From Candidatus Margulisiibacteriota bacterium (GTDB lineage Bacteria; Margulisbacteria; WOR-1; JAHJIW01), in the NCBI GenBank assembly GCA_018823125.1, contig JAHJIW010000004.1:1-57196 (forward strand): a stretch of DNA of 57,196 nucleotides. The letters run 5' to 3'. The notes below the pieces were generated by a model. That model did not search any database. It had not been told where the DNA came from and saw nothing but the letters and a program-made list of their open reading frames with translations. Shown here piece by piece: positions 7,618-14,241 of this stretch. The translations under genes and the position numbers were made by a program. Positions within the stretch are counted from its first letter, which is position 1. Each line of letters starts with the position of its first letter.

Positions 7618-8370
7618 ATGCGCGACCGCATCTTGCGGATTGGCAAATCAGATCTTGAGGTTTCCGACGAGCGAATGAAGAGCCTCATGAATGACATGAC
7701 CAATGCAAAAACGCCTGGTTACCAAAAGTCCGAAATTGTGACCCGTGCTTTTCCTCTTGAGCTTCAGTCTGCAATGGATCGTATTAACTCCCGCTCCTCG
7801 ACCGGTCCCATGGAGCCCAAAATTGAAGGTACTTTTTATAACCGCATCAAAGGTTCTCTGGTCAATACCGGCAGCAAACTGGATACCGCATTAGGTGGGG
7901 ACGGATATTTTTGTCTTTACGGGCCGGGCGGCGAAATCTATACACGTGACGGAAGATTTACCTTAGATCCTAATGGTAATTTGCTTTCAGTGGCGGGCGA
8001 GTATCCGATTTTAGGCGAAGGCGGTCCCATTAATCTAAGTAGTGCCGAAGATGTTACCATTAATCAAAACGGCGAAATTATGATCAATGACGAAAAGGTA
8101 GCTAAACTGCGTATTGTAAAAATCGAAAACCCGGATGCACTGGAACCGCTGACCGGAAGTTTTTATCAAGGCGATAGCGAAGTTTTAATGGTTGAAGAAG
8201 ACCTGAATCCCCGGGTGGTTCAGGGTTATGTCGAAACTTCCAATGTTTCGGTTGTGGATCAAATGATGGAACTGATGTATTTAAGTCAAAAATATCAAAT
8301 TACTACCAAAGTGGTCCAGGCGCGTGATTCGGGCTTGGCCGCGGCGATGCAGTTGGGAAGTACGCAATAG
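7618..8370 (+). CDS. flgF: Flagellar rod protein, FlgF/FlgG family
   Basis: A 250-residue protein of the flagellar rod/hook family, secreted through the flagellar export apparatus without a cleaved signal. The N-terminal helix contains the family signature SLMNDMTNAKTPGYQKSE (compare NNLANxxTxGYK). The middle has the GDGYFCLYGPGGEIYTRDGRF segment typical of FlgE/F/G proteins. The C-terminal helix VETSNVSVVDQMMELMYLSQKYQ matches the conserved Flg_bbr_C domain. It is shorter and more divergent than the next gene, so I assign it FlgF (proximal rod) and the next FlgG. A strong GGAGG site supports the ATG. It heads the operon. Confidence 0.8.
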   Translation: MRDRILRIGKSDLEVSDERMKSLMNDMTNAKTPGYQKSEIVTRAFPLELQSAMDRINSRSSTGPMEPKIEGTFYNRIKGSLVNTGSKLDTALGGDGYFCLYGPGGEIYTRDGRFTLDPNGNLLSVAGEYPILGEGGPINLSSAEDVTINQNGEIMINDEKVAKLRIVKIENPDALEPLTGSFYQGDSEVLMVEEDLNPRVVQGYVETSNVSVVDQMMELMYLSQKYQITTKVVQARDSGLAAAMQLGSTQ

Positions 8371-8380
8371 TAGTTTAAAA

Positions 8381-8404
8381 GTCCGCCAAAGGCGGACAAG
8401 GAGG
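8381..8404 (+). promoter_or_regulatory. Hairpin joined to the flgG ribosome binding site
   Basis: GTCCGCC (8381-8387) pairs with GGCGGAC (8391-8397) across an AAA loop, directly followed by AAGGAGG (8398-8404). Nearly the same arrangement stands before flgJ at 12032-12054. The stem leaves the Shine-Dalgarno exposed immediately 3' of it. Confidence 0.6.
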
Positions 8405-8409
8405 TCGTT

Positions 8410-9213
8410 ATGTTTCAGCCATTGTATGTTGCAGCCACCGGATTAGATGCATTTGAAAAAGAAATGATATCCATCACCGATAACTTAGCCAATTCCAATA
8501 CGGTCGGTTTTAAAAAAGGCAGAACCGAATTTGAAAGTCTTTACTATATCGAAAGAACTTTTCAGGATGAGTTGAACGAGCAAATTATGATGCAGGACGG
8601 GGTGGGGCGTAACATGCCCATCGAGTTTGGTACCGGGGTTAAAATTGCGGGCACTCCCAAAGATTTTACGCAAGGAACGATTGAAATAACTAATAATCCG
8701 CTTGATCTGGCAATTCAGGGAGAAGGATTTTTTCAAGTACAGTTAGCAGACGGAACCGTTGCCTATAGCCGGGCCGGAAATTTCCATATGGATAATGAGG
8801 GAAATTTAGTGGATCCCAACGGACACATCGTTGAACCCGAAATTGTGATCCCCGATGGAACGACTGCCATCAATATTAACCGTGACGGTACGATCTGGGT
8901 TTCGGTTAATAACGAAGTAACTTCAACTGAAATTGGCCAAATTACTTTAGCCCGCTTTACTAATCCGGTGGGCTTGGAAAGTATCGGGCAAAATTTGTTT
9001 AAAGCGACCGCGGCTTCCGGTGATCCGATGATTGGTTATCCGATCGATGACGGTTACGGAGCGGTGGCACAATATTCAGTCGAATCTTCAAACGTAGACA
9101 TCATATCTGAAATGATGCGGATGGTAATGGTACAGCGGGTTTTTGATACGGTTACCAAAGCAGTTCAGTCCTACGAAGCCATGTTAGCCGCACTGCAGGA
9201 TATGAAGTCTTAG
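8410..9213 (+). CDS. flgG: Flagellar distal rod protein FlgG
   Basis: A 267-residue protein, the usual FlgG length. The N-terminus has YVAATGLDAFEKEM and the conserved ITDNLANSNTVGFKKGRTEF. The middle has NNPLDLAIQGEGFFQVQL and YSRAGNFHMDNEGNLVDPNG, and the C-terminus has QYSVESSNVDIISEMMRMV ending in the SYEAMLAALQDM helix. FlgG builds the distal rod that passes through the P- and L-rings, whose genes (flgH, flgI) follow in the same operon. It starts at the ATG after the hairpin-linked AAGGAGG. Confidence 0.93.
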   Translation: MFQPLYVAATGLDAFEKEMISITDNLANSNTVGFKKGRTEFESLYYIERTFQDELNEQIMMQDGVGRNMPIEFGTGVKIAGTPKDFTQGTIEITNNPLDLAIQGEGFFQVQLADGTVAYSRAGNFHMDNEGNLVDPNGHIVEPEIVIPDGTTAININRDGTIWVSVNNEVTSTEIGQITLARFTNPVGLESIGQNLFKATAASGDPMIGYPIDDGYGAVAQYSVESSNVDIISEMMRMVMVQRVFDTVTKAVQSYEAMLAALQDMKS

Positions 9214-9218
9214 GGAAA

Positions 9219-9244
9219 GACTAGAGACCAGAGACTAGAGACCA
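9219..9244. repeat. Short tandem repeat between flgG and flgA
   Basis: The unit GACTAGAGACCAGA (9219-9232) is followed by GACTAGAGACCA (9233-9244); each unit is itself two diverged heptamers (GACTAGA, GACCAGA). It replaces a normal Shine-Dalgarno in front of flgA. It resembles one arm of the octamer palindromes elsewhere in this window, but with a 7-base period. Confidence 0.75.
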
Positions 9245-9254
9245 ATTGAAATTA

Positions 9255-9980
9255 ATGAAAAAAATATTATTAAGCATATTAACCATAAATCTAGTTTTAC
9301 TGATCGGTGTGGTTCCTGCTGTTGCCTCAGTTGCTCAAATCGAAAACAAAGTTAATTCCGCTGTTTATTCCTATATTATCGGCAAATATCCCCACCTAAA
9401 AAATGATGAGATAAAAATTTCATTTAAGTATGCGGATAAGTCTTTTGCGGCTTTAGCGGATGAGTCTGCTGAGTTAAGTTTTAAAGTTTTGGAACTTTAT
9501 CCAAATTTTAAGCCGGCGGGCGAAACCCTGATGCCTCTGCAGGTTTATAAAAATGATAAAGAGTACAAGCGCATTTTCGTAAAAACCATCGTCGAGGTTT
9601 ACCGCACGGTGGTGGTGGCCACGCGCCAATTAAAAAAATATGACATCATCCAGGCCGCCGATTTAGCTTATAGCAAACTGGATATTATGACAAATTCCAT
9701 AGAGTATTTCACCGAAAAAGAAGGGTTGATCGGAAAGCAAACAAAAACTATAATAAGGAAAGGAAAACCATTTTTTTCCTGGATGTTAAGAGAGGTTCCT
9801 TTGTTTAGTCGCGGCGCAGAAGTAAAAATTAAAGTGATCAGGGGAAACGTCACTATTTTCGCTAAAGGCCGCGCTTACGGCGACGGCTATTTAGGGAAAA
9901 AAGTAAAAGTTAAGCGCTTGGATTCAAAAAAAGAGTTTATCGCTACCGTCATCGGGGAAAATGAAGTAGAGGTTAATTAA
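9255..9980 (+). CDS. flgA: Flagellar P-ring assembly chaperone FlgA
   Basis: From the ATG at 9255 the protein has 241 residues and starts with a Sec signal (MKKILLSILTINLVLLIGVVPAVAS). The C-terminal half has the FlgA/SAF layout: VVVATRQLKKYDIIQAADL, then IGKQTKTIIRKGKPFFSWMLRE, and a final domain with RGAEVKIKVIRGNVTIFAKGRA and a GYLGKKVKVK segment. FlgA is a periplasmic chaperone for P-ring assembly, matching flgI three genes downstream. An earlier TTG at 9246 is possible but gives a worse signal peptide. There is no strong ribosome binding site; the heptamer repeat occupies that place. Confidence 0.85.
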   Translation: MKKILLSILTINLVLLIGVVPAVASVAQIENKVNSAVYSYIIGKYPHLKNDEIKISFKYADKSFAALADESAELSFKVLELYPNFKPAGETLMPLQVYKNDKEYKRIFVKTIVEVYRTVVVATRQLKKYDIIQAADLAYSKLDIMTNSIEYFTEKEGLIGKQTKTIIRKGKPFFSWMLREVPLFSRGAEVKIKVIRGNVTIFAKGRAYGDGYLGKKVKVKRLDSKKEFIATVIGENEVEVN

Positions 9981-9982
9981 CA

Positions 9983-10324
9983 ATGCAAAGAATTATGTGC
10001 CGGGCCAAATTACATCGGCTGACCGTAACCGAAACCAACGTAAATTACGAGGGTAGTATCACCTTAGATGCAGCTTTGCTGAAAGCCGCCGACATTTTGC
10101 CGCACGAAAAAGTGCAGGTCGTTAATATTAGCAACGGCCACCGTTTTGAAACCTATGCCATTGAAGGAATTAGCGGAGAAGTGTGTTTAAACGGGGCCGC
10201 GGCGCGGCTCGCAACTCCAGGCGACTTGATAATTGTAATATGTTATACTTTAATTGACGAAAAAGAAGCTAAAACCCTGGTCCCAAAAATTGTCCATGTA
10301 GATTCGCACAACAAAATAAAATGA
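9983..10324 (+). CDS. panD: Aspartate 1-decarboxylase PanD
   Basis: A 113-residue proenzyme of the PanD family, which converts aspartate to beta-alanine for pantothenate and CoA synthesis. All hallmarks are present: MCRAKLHR at the start, Y22 and the self-cleavage site G24-S25 (in NYEGSITLD) that yields the pyruvoyl group, RFETY at 54-58 and LNGAAARLATPGD around residue 70. Length is close to the 115-125 residues usual for the family. It starts two bases after flgA stops and overlaps the flgH region (its TGA falls in ATGA at 10321), so it is embedded within the flagellar operon and presumably co-transcribed with it. No other pantothenate gene is in the window. Confidence 0.95.
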   Translation: MQRIMCRAKLHRLTVTETNVNYEGSITLDAALLKAADILPHEKVQVVNISNGHRFETYAIEGISGEVCLNGAAARLATPGDLIIVICYTLIDEKEAKTLVPKIVHVDSHNKIK

Positions 10325-10335
10325 TTGGGGTAAAA

Positions 10336-10929
10336 ATGAAAAAAGCGGTGTTTCTAGTCATAGCACTGTCCCTGGTTTTATCTCAAGTTTGTGTTGCTGA
10401 CTCTATTTGGAAAGAGGGTGCCAGTACCTCACCGTACAGCACCCAAAAAACTTACAAAGTCGGCGACATTGTTTATGTTTTAATTGTCGAATCCACCTCA
10501 GCCCTTTCTCAAGCCGGTACCGATACCCGGGTCAAGGACGAACTCTCGGCTAGTTTTACCCATACCATCGATAGCTTGGCATCTTTTTTGCCTACCGATG
10601 CATCGGTTAATCCTAAGGTTGATAATAAATATGAAGGCACCGGTAAAACTACCCGTGGTACCAAAATTACGGCTCGGATTGCGGCGCGGGTTACCAGAGT
10701 GCTGACCAATGGCAATATCAAAGTGGTGGGCAAGCATTTAGTAGAAGTTAACGACGAAGAACAGGAAATAATTGTTTCGGGTGTGGTGCGGTCCAAAGAT
10801 ATTAATCAGGCCAATGCCGTTTATTCTTATCAGGTTGCAAATGCAAAAATTGTGGTGCGGGGAACCGGGGTCATCGCCGAAGCTGAGCAACCGGGATGGT
10901 TTACCAGAATTGTGAATTGGTTATTTTAA
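10336..10929 (+). CDS. flgH: Flagellar L-ring protein FlgH
   Basis: From the ATG at 10336 (preceded by GGGG) the product has 197 residues with a Sec signal, MKKAVFLVIALSLVLSQVCVA. A start at 10321, overlapping the panD stop, is also possible but places extra residues before the signal. The mature part has YKVGDIVYVLIVE, STSALSQAGT, YEGTGKTTRGTKITARIAARVTRVL, NGNIKVVGKHLVEVNDEEQEIIVSGVVRSKDI and VANAKIVVRGTGVIA, all FlgH-type. FlgH forms the outer-membrane L-ring bushing and is normally a lipoprotein. Here the sequence around the only signal-region Cys (SQVC) does not fit a lipobox, and cleavage after VCVA looks more likely. Confidence 0.9.
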   Translation: MKKAVFLVIALSLVLSQVCVADSIWKEGASTSPYSTQKTYKVGDIVYVLIVESTSALSQAGTDTRVKDELSASFTHTIDSLASFLPTDASVNPKVDNKYEGTGKTTRGTKITARIAARVTRVLTNGNIKVVGKHLVEVNDEEQEIIVSGVVRSKDINQANAVYSYQVANAKIVVRGTGVIAEAEQPGWFTRIVNWLF

Positions 10930-12029
10930 TGCTTAAAAGATTTTTTATTATTTTAATCGGATTGTTTATTATCGCGGGGACCGCTTTTTCGGCCTCGGCT
11001 CCGGTACGGATTAAAGATATCGGTCACGTTTTAGAGGCCCGCGAAAATCAACTAATGGGTTTTGGTCTGGTCGTGGGTTTAAAAAATTCAGGTGATTCAC
11101 AACAAACCGGTTTTACCCAGCAGGCGTTAACTAATTTATTATCCCGCATGGGCGTGGTTCCGCAGTCGGTTGATTTTAAGTCCAGAAATGCAGCCGCGGT
11201 CATGGTAACTGCAACCTTGCCTCCGTTTATGAAACCCGGACAAAAATTAGATATTAACGTATCCTCCATGGGTGATGCGCGCAGTCTGCAAGGCGGCACT
11301 TTGTTAATTACTCCGTTAGTAGGAGTAGACGACGAAATTTACGCGGTGGCACAGGGCAGGTTGGTGATCGGCGGCTTGGGGGATACCCAAACGATATCAC
11401 CTTTAAGAGGTGAAAATACCAATGTTGGGCATATTCCGGGTGGTGCTTTGGTTGAAAAAGAAGTTGAAGTATCGCTGGCCGGCAAACAGTCGATTACTAT
11501 CGTATTAGATAAACCCGATTTTACCACTGCAGTCAGAGTGGCCGATTCGATTCTTGAAAATGGCATGGAAGCCGTAGCTAAAGATGCGGCTACCATCAGC
11601 GTTCCTTACTTCGAAGGCGAAGATCCGGTTAAGATTATCGCGCGGGTCGAAAACTTTAAAGTGGTTCCGGCTACGGTGGCTAAAGTGGTCATTAACGAAA
11701 AAACCGGCACCATTGTTATCGGCGAGGATGTGCGCATTGCGCCGGTGGCCGTTACCTATGGCAACATGACGGTTACGGTGGGCAGTTTAAGTTTATATAC
11801 TCAATCCAATGCTTTTGGTTCGGAGGATGAAAGCTATACTACTTCAACCCAAACCAAGGCTCGCGTTTCACGGCCATCCGGCGACTTTAAACAATTGGGA
11901 CAAACCGCCAGCTTGTCAGAGTTAGTGGCAGCCCTCAATTCGATCGGGGCTTCACCTAAAGATTTAGTAGTAATTTTACAAGCCATTAAACGGGCGGGCG
12001 CGCTTTCGGCTGAAATCGAAGTTATTTAA
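10929..12029 (+). CDS. flgI: Flagellar P-ring protein FlgI
   Basis: The ATG at 10929 overlaps the flgH stop by one base (TAATG) and gives 366 residues, the usual FlgI length. A Sec signal (MLKRFFIILIGLFIIAGTAFSAS) precedes the mature start APVRIKDIGHVLEARENQLMG. Conserved FlgI segments include FGLVVGLKNSGDS, VTATLPPFMKPGQKLDINVSSMGDARSLQGGTLL (split here by family-conserved Gly/Ser), and IGASPKDLVVILQAIKRAGAL at the C-terminus. FlgI assembles into the periplasmic P-ring with help of FlgA. Presence of both P- and L-ring genes is the main evidence for a diderm envelope. Confidence 0.95.
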   Translation: MLKRFFIILIGLFIIAGTAFSASAPVRIKDIGHVLEARENQLMGFGLVVGLKNSGDSQQTGFTQQALTNLLSRMGVVPQSVDFKSRNAAAVMVTATLPPFMKPGQKLDINVSSMGDARSLQGGTLLITPLVGVDDEIYAVAQGRLVIGGLGDTQTISPLRGENTNVGHIPGGALVEKEVEVSLAGKQSITIVLDKPDFTTAVRVADSILENGMEAVAKDAATISVPYFEGEDPVKIIARVENFKVVPATVAKVVINEKTGTIVIGEDVRIAPVAVTYGNMTVTVGSLSLYTQSNAFGSEDESYTTSTQTKARVSRPSGDFKQLGQTASLSELVAALNSIGASPKDLVVILQAIKRAGALSAEIEVI

Positions 12030-12031
12030 AA

Positions 12032-12054
12032 GCCCGCCAGAGGCGGACAAGGAG
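12032..12054 (+). promoter_or_regulatory. Hairpin joined to the flgJ ribosome binding site
   Basis: GCCCGCC (12032-12038), AGA loop, GGCGGAC (12042-12048) with one mismatched pair, then AAGGAG (12049-12054). This is a second copy of the 8381-8404 arrangement. Confidence 0.55.
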
Positions 12055-12060
12055 TTTTAA

Positions 12061-12420
12061 ATGCAAAATTTTGGGGCGCTTAATCCACTCAGTAACTTAG
12101 GGCCGGCCTTGGCCAAACAAGCGCTCGTTCAGCAACATAGTTCAGAAGATGCCCAAAAACAGTTTGTCGCCATTTTCGTTAAAGAAATTTTAGCGCAGAG
12201 CTTTGCCAAGGCTTCCAGTATTGGTTCAACGGACAATAAAAACAATAAATCGATGTTCCCTGATTTTGATTCCACGATGTACAACGAAATGCTGGTAGAG
12301 CAGGTCGGCGAAGAATTAATTAATTCGGGGGCTTTTAATGTAGACAAGTTAATGCCCAGTACGCAGTCAAATAACTGGAGAGGTATTATTAATCAGGCAA
12401 AACAGTCATGGCTAATGTAG
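12061..12420 (+). CDS. flgJ: Rod-binding protein, FlgJ N-terminal domain type
   Basis: A 119-residue protein corresponding only to the N-terminal rod-binding domain of FlgJ: AQKQFVAIFVKEILAQSFAKA followed by STMYNEMLVEQVGEELINSGAF. The C-terminal peptidoglycan hydrolase domain of enterobacterial FlgJ is absent, as in many non-proteobacterial flagellar systems where a separate hydrolase is used. It acts as the rod cap/scaffold in the periplasm. The gene follows flgI and overlaps the next gene, fliA, by 13 bases, implying translational coupling. Confidence 0.85.
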   Translation: MQNFGALNPLSNLGPALAKQALVQQHSSEDAQKQFVAIFVKEILAQSFAKASSIGSTDNKNNKSMFPDFDSTMYNEMLVEQVGEELINSGAFNVDKLMPSTQSNNWRGIINQAKQSWLM

Positions 12421-13136
12421 CAAAAAAAGACAATAAGGCAGCCCCAACAAAAAAAATGCCTAAGTCCCTCGAGGCTTACATGCCGCTCGTGCATTCCATC
12501 GCATCCATGGTTTCCGGTAAAGGGCTTCCTCCCAGTATTGATTATAACGATTTAGTTTCGGACGGTACGGTGGGGCTGATGAAAGCCTGGGAAAGATTTG
12601 ATTCTAAACGCGGGGTTAAATTTGAAACTTATGCTTCCTATCGCATCCGCGGCGAAATTTTAGACGGACTTAAAAATTATAATCCGGTCCCGTACCGGGT
12701 TCAGGTTATGATCCGCGACATGGCCAAAAAAGGGTATTCGCCGGAAGAAACCAAAATAATTGAGGAAAAAGAAAAGAAGCTTTTAAGTAAAAAGCTGACC
12801 GAAACCGAATTTAAATCTGCACTTTCGCGCATTAAAAAAATTGTCAAAGCTTCGGCGCTGATGTATTTGCTTTCGCTCGAAGGCTTATCCGAAACCCACG
12901 AAGTGCAGGTTGCTTCCGAACGCACCCCCGAAACCGAATCCGAATTTTTAGATCTGCGCAATAAACTGTTTCAGGCGGTTGCAATTTTGCCCGAATTAGA
13001 GCAGAAAGTGGTAATTATGTTTTACCGTGAAGGATTAAACCAAAAAACCATTGCGTCAAAGCTAAGATTATCGCGCAGTAAAGTTAATCGTTTGCTGGCT
13101 AAAGCCATTGACCGGCTCAAGGATAAGGTGAAGTAA
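12408..13136 (+). CDS. fliA: Flagellar sigma factor, FliA/WhiG family
   Basis: A 242-residue sigma-70 family factor. Region 2 is clear: DYNDLVSDGTVGLMKAWERFD and GVKFETYASYRIRGEILDGL. Region 3 is represented by VPYRVQVMIRDM. Region 4 is LPELEQKVVIMFYREGLNQKTIASKL with a helix-turn-helix ending LSRSKVNRLLAKAIDRL. FliA directs transcription of late flagellar genes (flagellin, motors, chemotaxis). It is placed inside the basal-body operon, overlapping flgJ and followed one base later by flgB, so its synthesis is tied to basal-body expression. No FlgM anti-sigma gene and no convincing sigma-28 promoter were seen in the window. Confidence 0.9.
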   Translation: MANVAKKDNKAAPTKKMPKSLEAYMPLVHSIASMVSGKGLPPSIDYNDLVSDGTVGLMKAWERFDSKRGVKFETYASYRIRGEILDGLKNYNPVPYRVQVMIRDMAKKGYSPEETKIIEEKEKKLLSKKLTETEFKSALSRIKKIVKASALMYLLSLEGLSETHEVQVASERTPETESEFLDLRNKLFQAVAILPELEQKVVIMFYREGLNQKTIASKLRLSRSKVNRLLAKAIDRLKDKVK

Positions 13137-13137
13137 C

Positions 13138-13449
13138 GTGGCTTATAATCCAAGCGTTGAAATTTTTGACTCAACTTTTGATAAAGTTCAAAAGGCAATG
13201 GAAGTTGCCACCAAACGGCAAGCGGTCATTGCGCACAATGTGGCTAATGCCGATACTCCCGGATTCCAGGCTTTAAAGTTTGATGAAGTATTGCAAAAAG
13301 CGGTGGCCCGCACCGAACAACCCAGTATAAATTTGGAAGAAGAAATGGCGGCGCTGACCCAAAATAGTACCCGCTATTCTTCTTACGTAAAATTAATGTC
13401 GTCCAAGTTAAATATTTTAAAAACCATTGCTTCGCAAGGGAGAAAATAG
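13138..13449 (+). CDS. flgB: Flagellar proximal rod protein FlgB
   Basis: A 103-residue protein starting with GTG one base after the fliA stop. It has the FlgB layout: FDSTFDKVQKAMEVATKRQAVIAHNVANADTPGFQ, then FDEVLQKAV, and a C-terminal helix (VKLMSSKLNILKTIAS). FlgB is at the base of the rod with FlgC, FlgF and FliE. It is a little shorter than typical FlgB proteins (110-135 residues) because the middle loop is brief. The order flgB-flgC-fliE-fliF is the classic one. Confidence 0.92.
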   Translation: MAYNPSVEIFDSTFDKVQKAMEVATKRQAVIAHNVANADTPGFQALKFDEVLQKAVARTEQPSINLEEEMAALTQNSTRYSSYVKLMSSKLNILKTIASQGRK

Positions 13450-13452
13450 TAA

Positions 13453-13896
13453 ATGGGATTAAACCAGGCGTTTGATATTAGTATTTCCGGCATCGAAGCC
13501 GCCCGCATGAAGCAGGAAATCATTGCTTCCAATCTGGCTAATATCGATACTACCCGAACCTTAGAGGGTGGTCCGTACCGACGCCGCATGGCGGTAGTTA
13601 ACGAAAAACAAATTGATTTTAATCAGATATTGGCTGCCGAACAAAGAAAATTGTACGGCAGTAAATTTCCGGGCGGGGTAGAAGTATCCGATATTGTTGA
13701 AGATACTTCTCCTTTTCAAAAAGTTTATAAACCGGGTCATCCGGATGCGGATGCTTCTGGTTACGTCATGTTGCCTAATATTTCGATGTCTGAAGAAATG
13801 GTTGATTTAGTTTACGTTTCACGGTTATACGAAGCTAATATTACGGCTTACAATGCAACTAAAAAAATGGCGCAGGATACATTACAGCTTCCATAA
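13453..13896 (+). CDS. flgC: Flagellar proximal rod protein FlgC
   Basis: A 147-residue protein of normal FlgC length. The N-terminal signature is FDISISGIEAARMKQEIIASNLANIDTTRT; the middle has GPYRRRMAVV and VSDIVEDTSPFQKVYKPGHPDADASGYVMLPN, a hallmark of FlgC; the C-terminal helix is MSEEMVDLVYVSRLYEANITAYNATKKM. It starts three bases after flgB. With FlgB it forms the proximal rod. Confidence 0.95.
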   Translation: MGLNQAFDISISGIEAARMKQEIIASNLANIDTTRTLEGGPYRRRMAVVNEKQIDFNQILAAEQRKLYGSKFPGGVEVSDIVEDTSPFQKVYKPGHPDADASGYVMLPNISMSEEMVDLVYVSRLYEANITAYNATKKMAQDTLQLP

Positions 13897-13912
13897 ATAA
13901 AAGGAGTTTATC

Positions 13913-14227
13913 ATGGCCGAACCGATTAGCGGTGTTTCAAGCGGATTAGGAACCGGAGACGTTGGGTCTGTTTCTCCCAGCCGCAGCCTTAAGTTTGCGG
14001 GCAATCCTTTTGAAGATGTTTTATCGAAGGCTATCGATGCCTTAAATACGGTTAGCAACACCGAAGTTTATGCTAATCAGATGATCGATAAGTATACCCG
14101 GGGCGAAGCCGAGATGGCCGACGTTTTAATTGCCAGTTCCAAAGCCAGTATCATGGTGCAATTAGCCGTAACTACCATTAATACTGCGGTAACTACGTTT
14201 AAAGAAGTTACCCAAATGCAGATTTAA
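13913..14227 (+). CDS. fliE: Flagellar MS-ring/rod adaptor FliE
   Basis: A 104-residue protein with AAGGAG upstream of its ATG. The FliE signature lies in the C-terminal two thirds: FEDVLSKAIDALN, ANQMIDKYTRGEAEMADVLIASSKASIMVQLAVT, TTFKEVTQMQI. The N-terminal 25 residues are Gly/Ser-rich and variable. FliE joins the MS-ring (FliF) to the rod and is needed for export. It lies between flgC and fliF. Confidence 0.93.
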   Translation: MAEPISGVSSGLGTGDVGSVSPSRSLKFAGNPFEDVLSKAIDALNTVSNTEVYANQMIDKYTRGEAEMADVLIASSKASIMVQLAVTTINTAVTTFKEVTQMQI

Positions 14228-14241
14228 AGTAAGGAGTTAAC

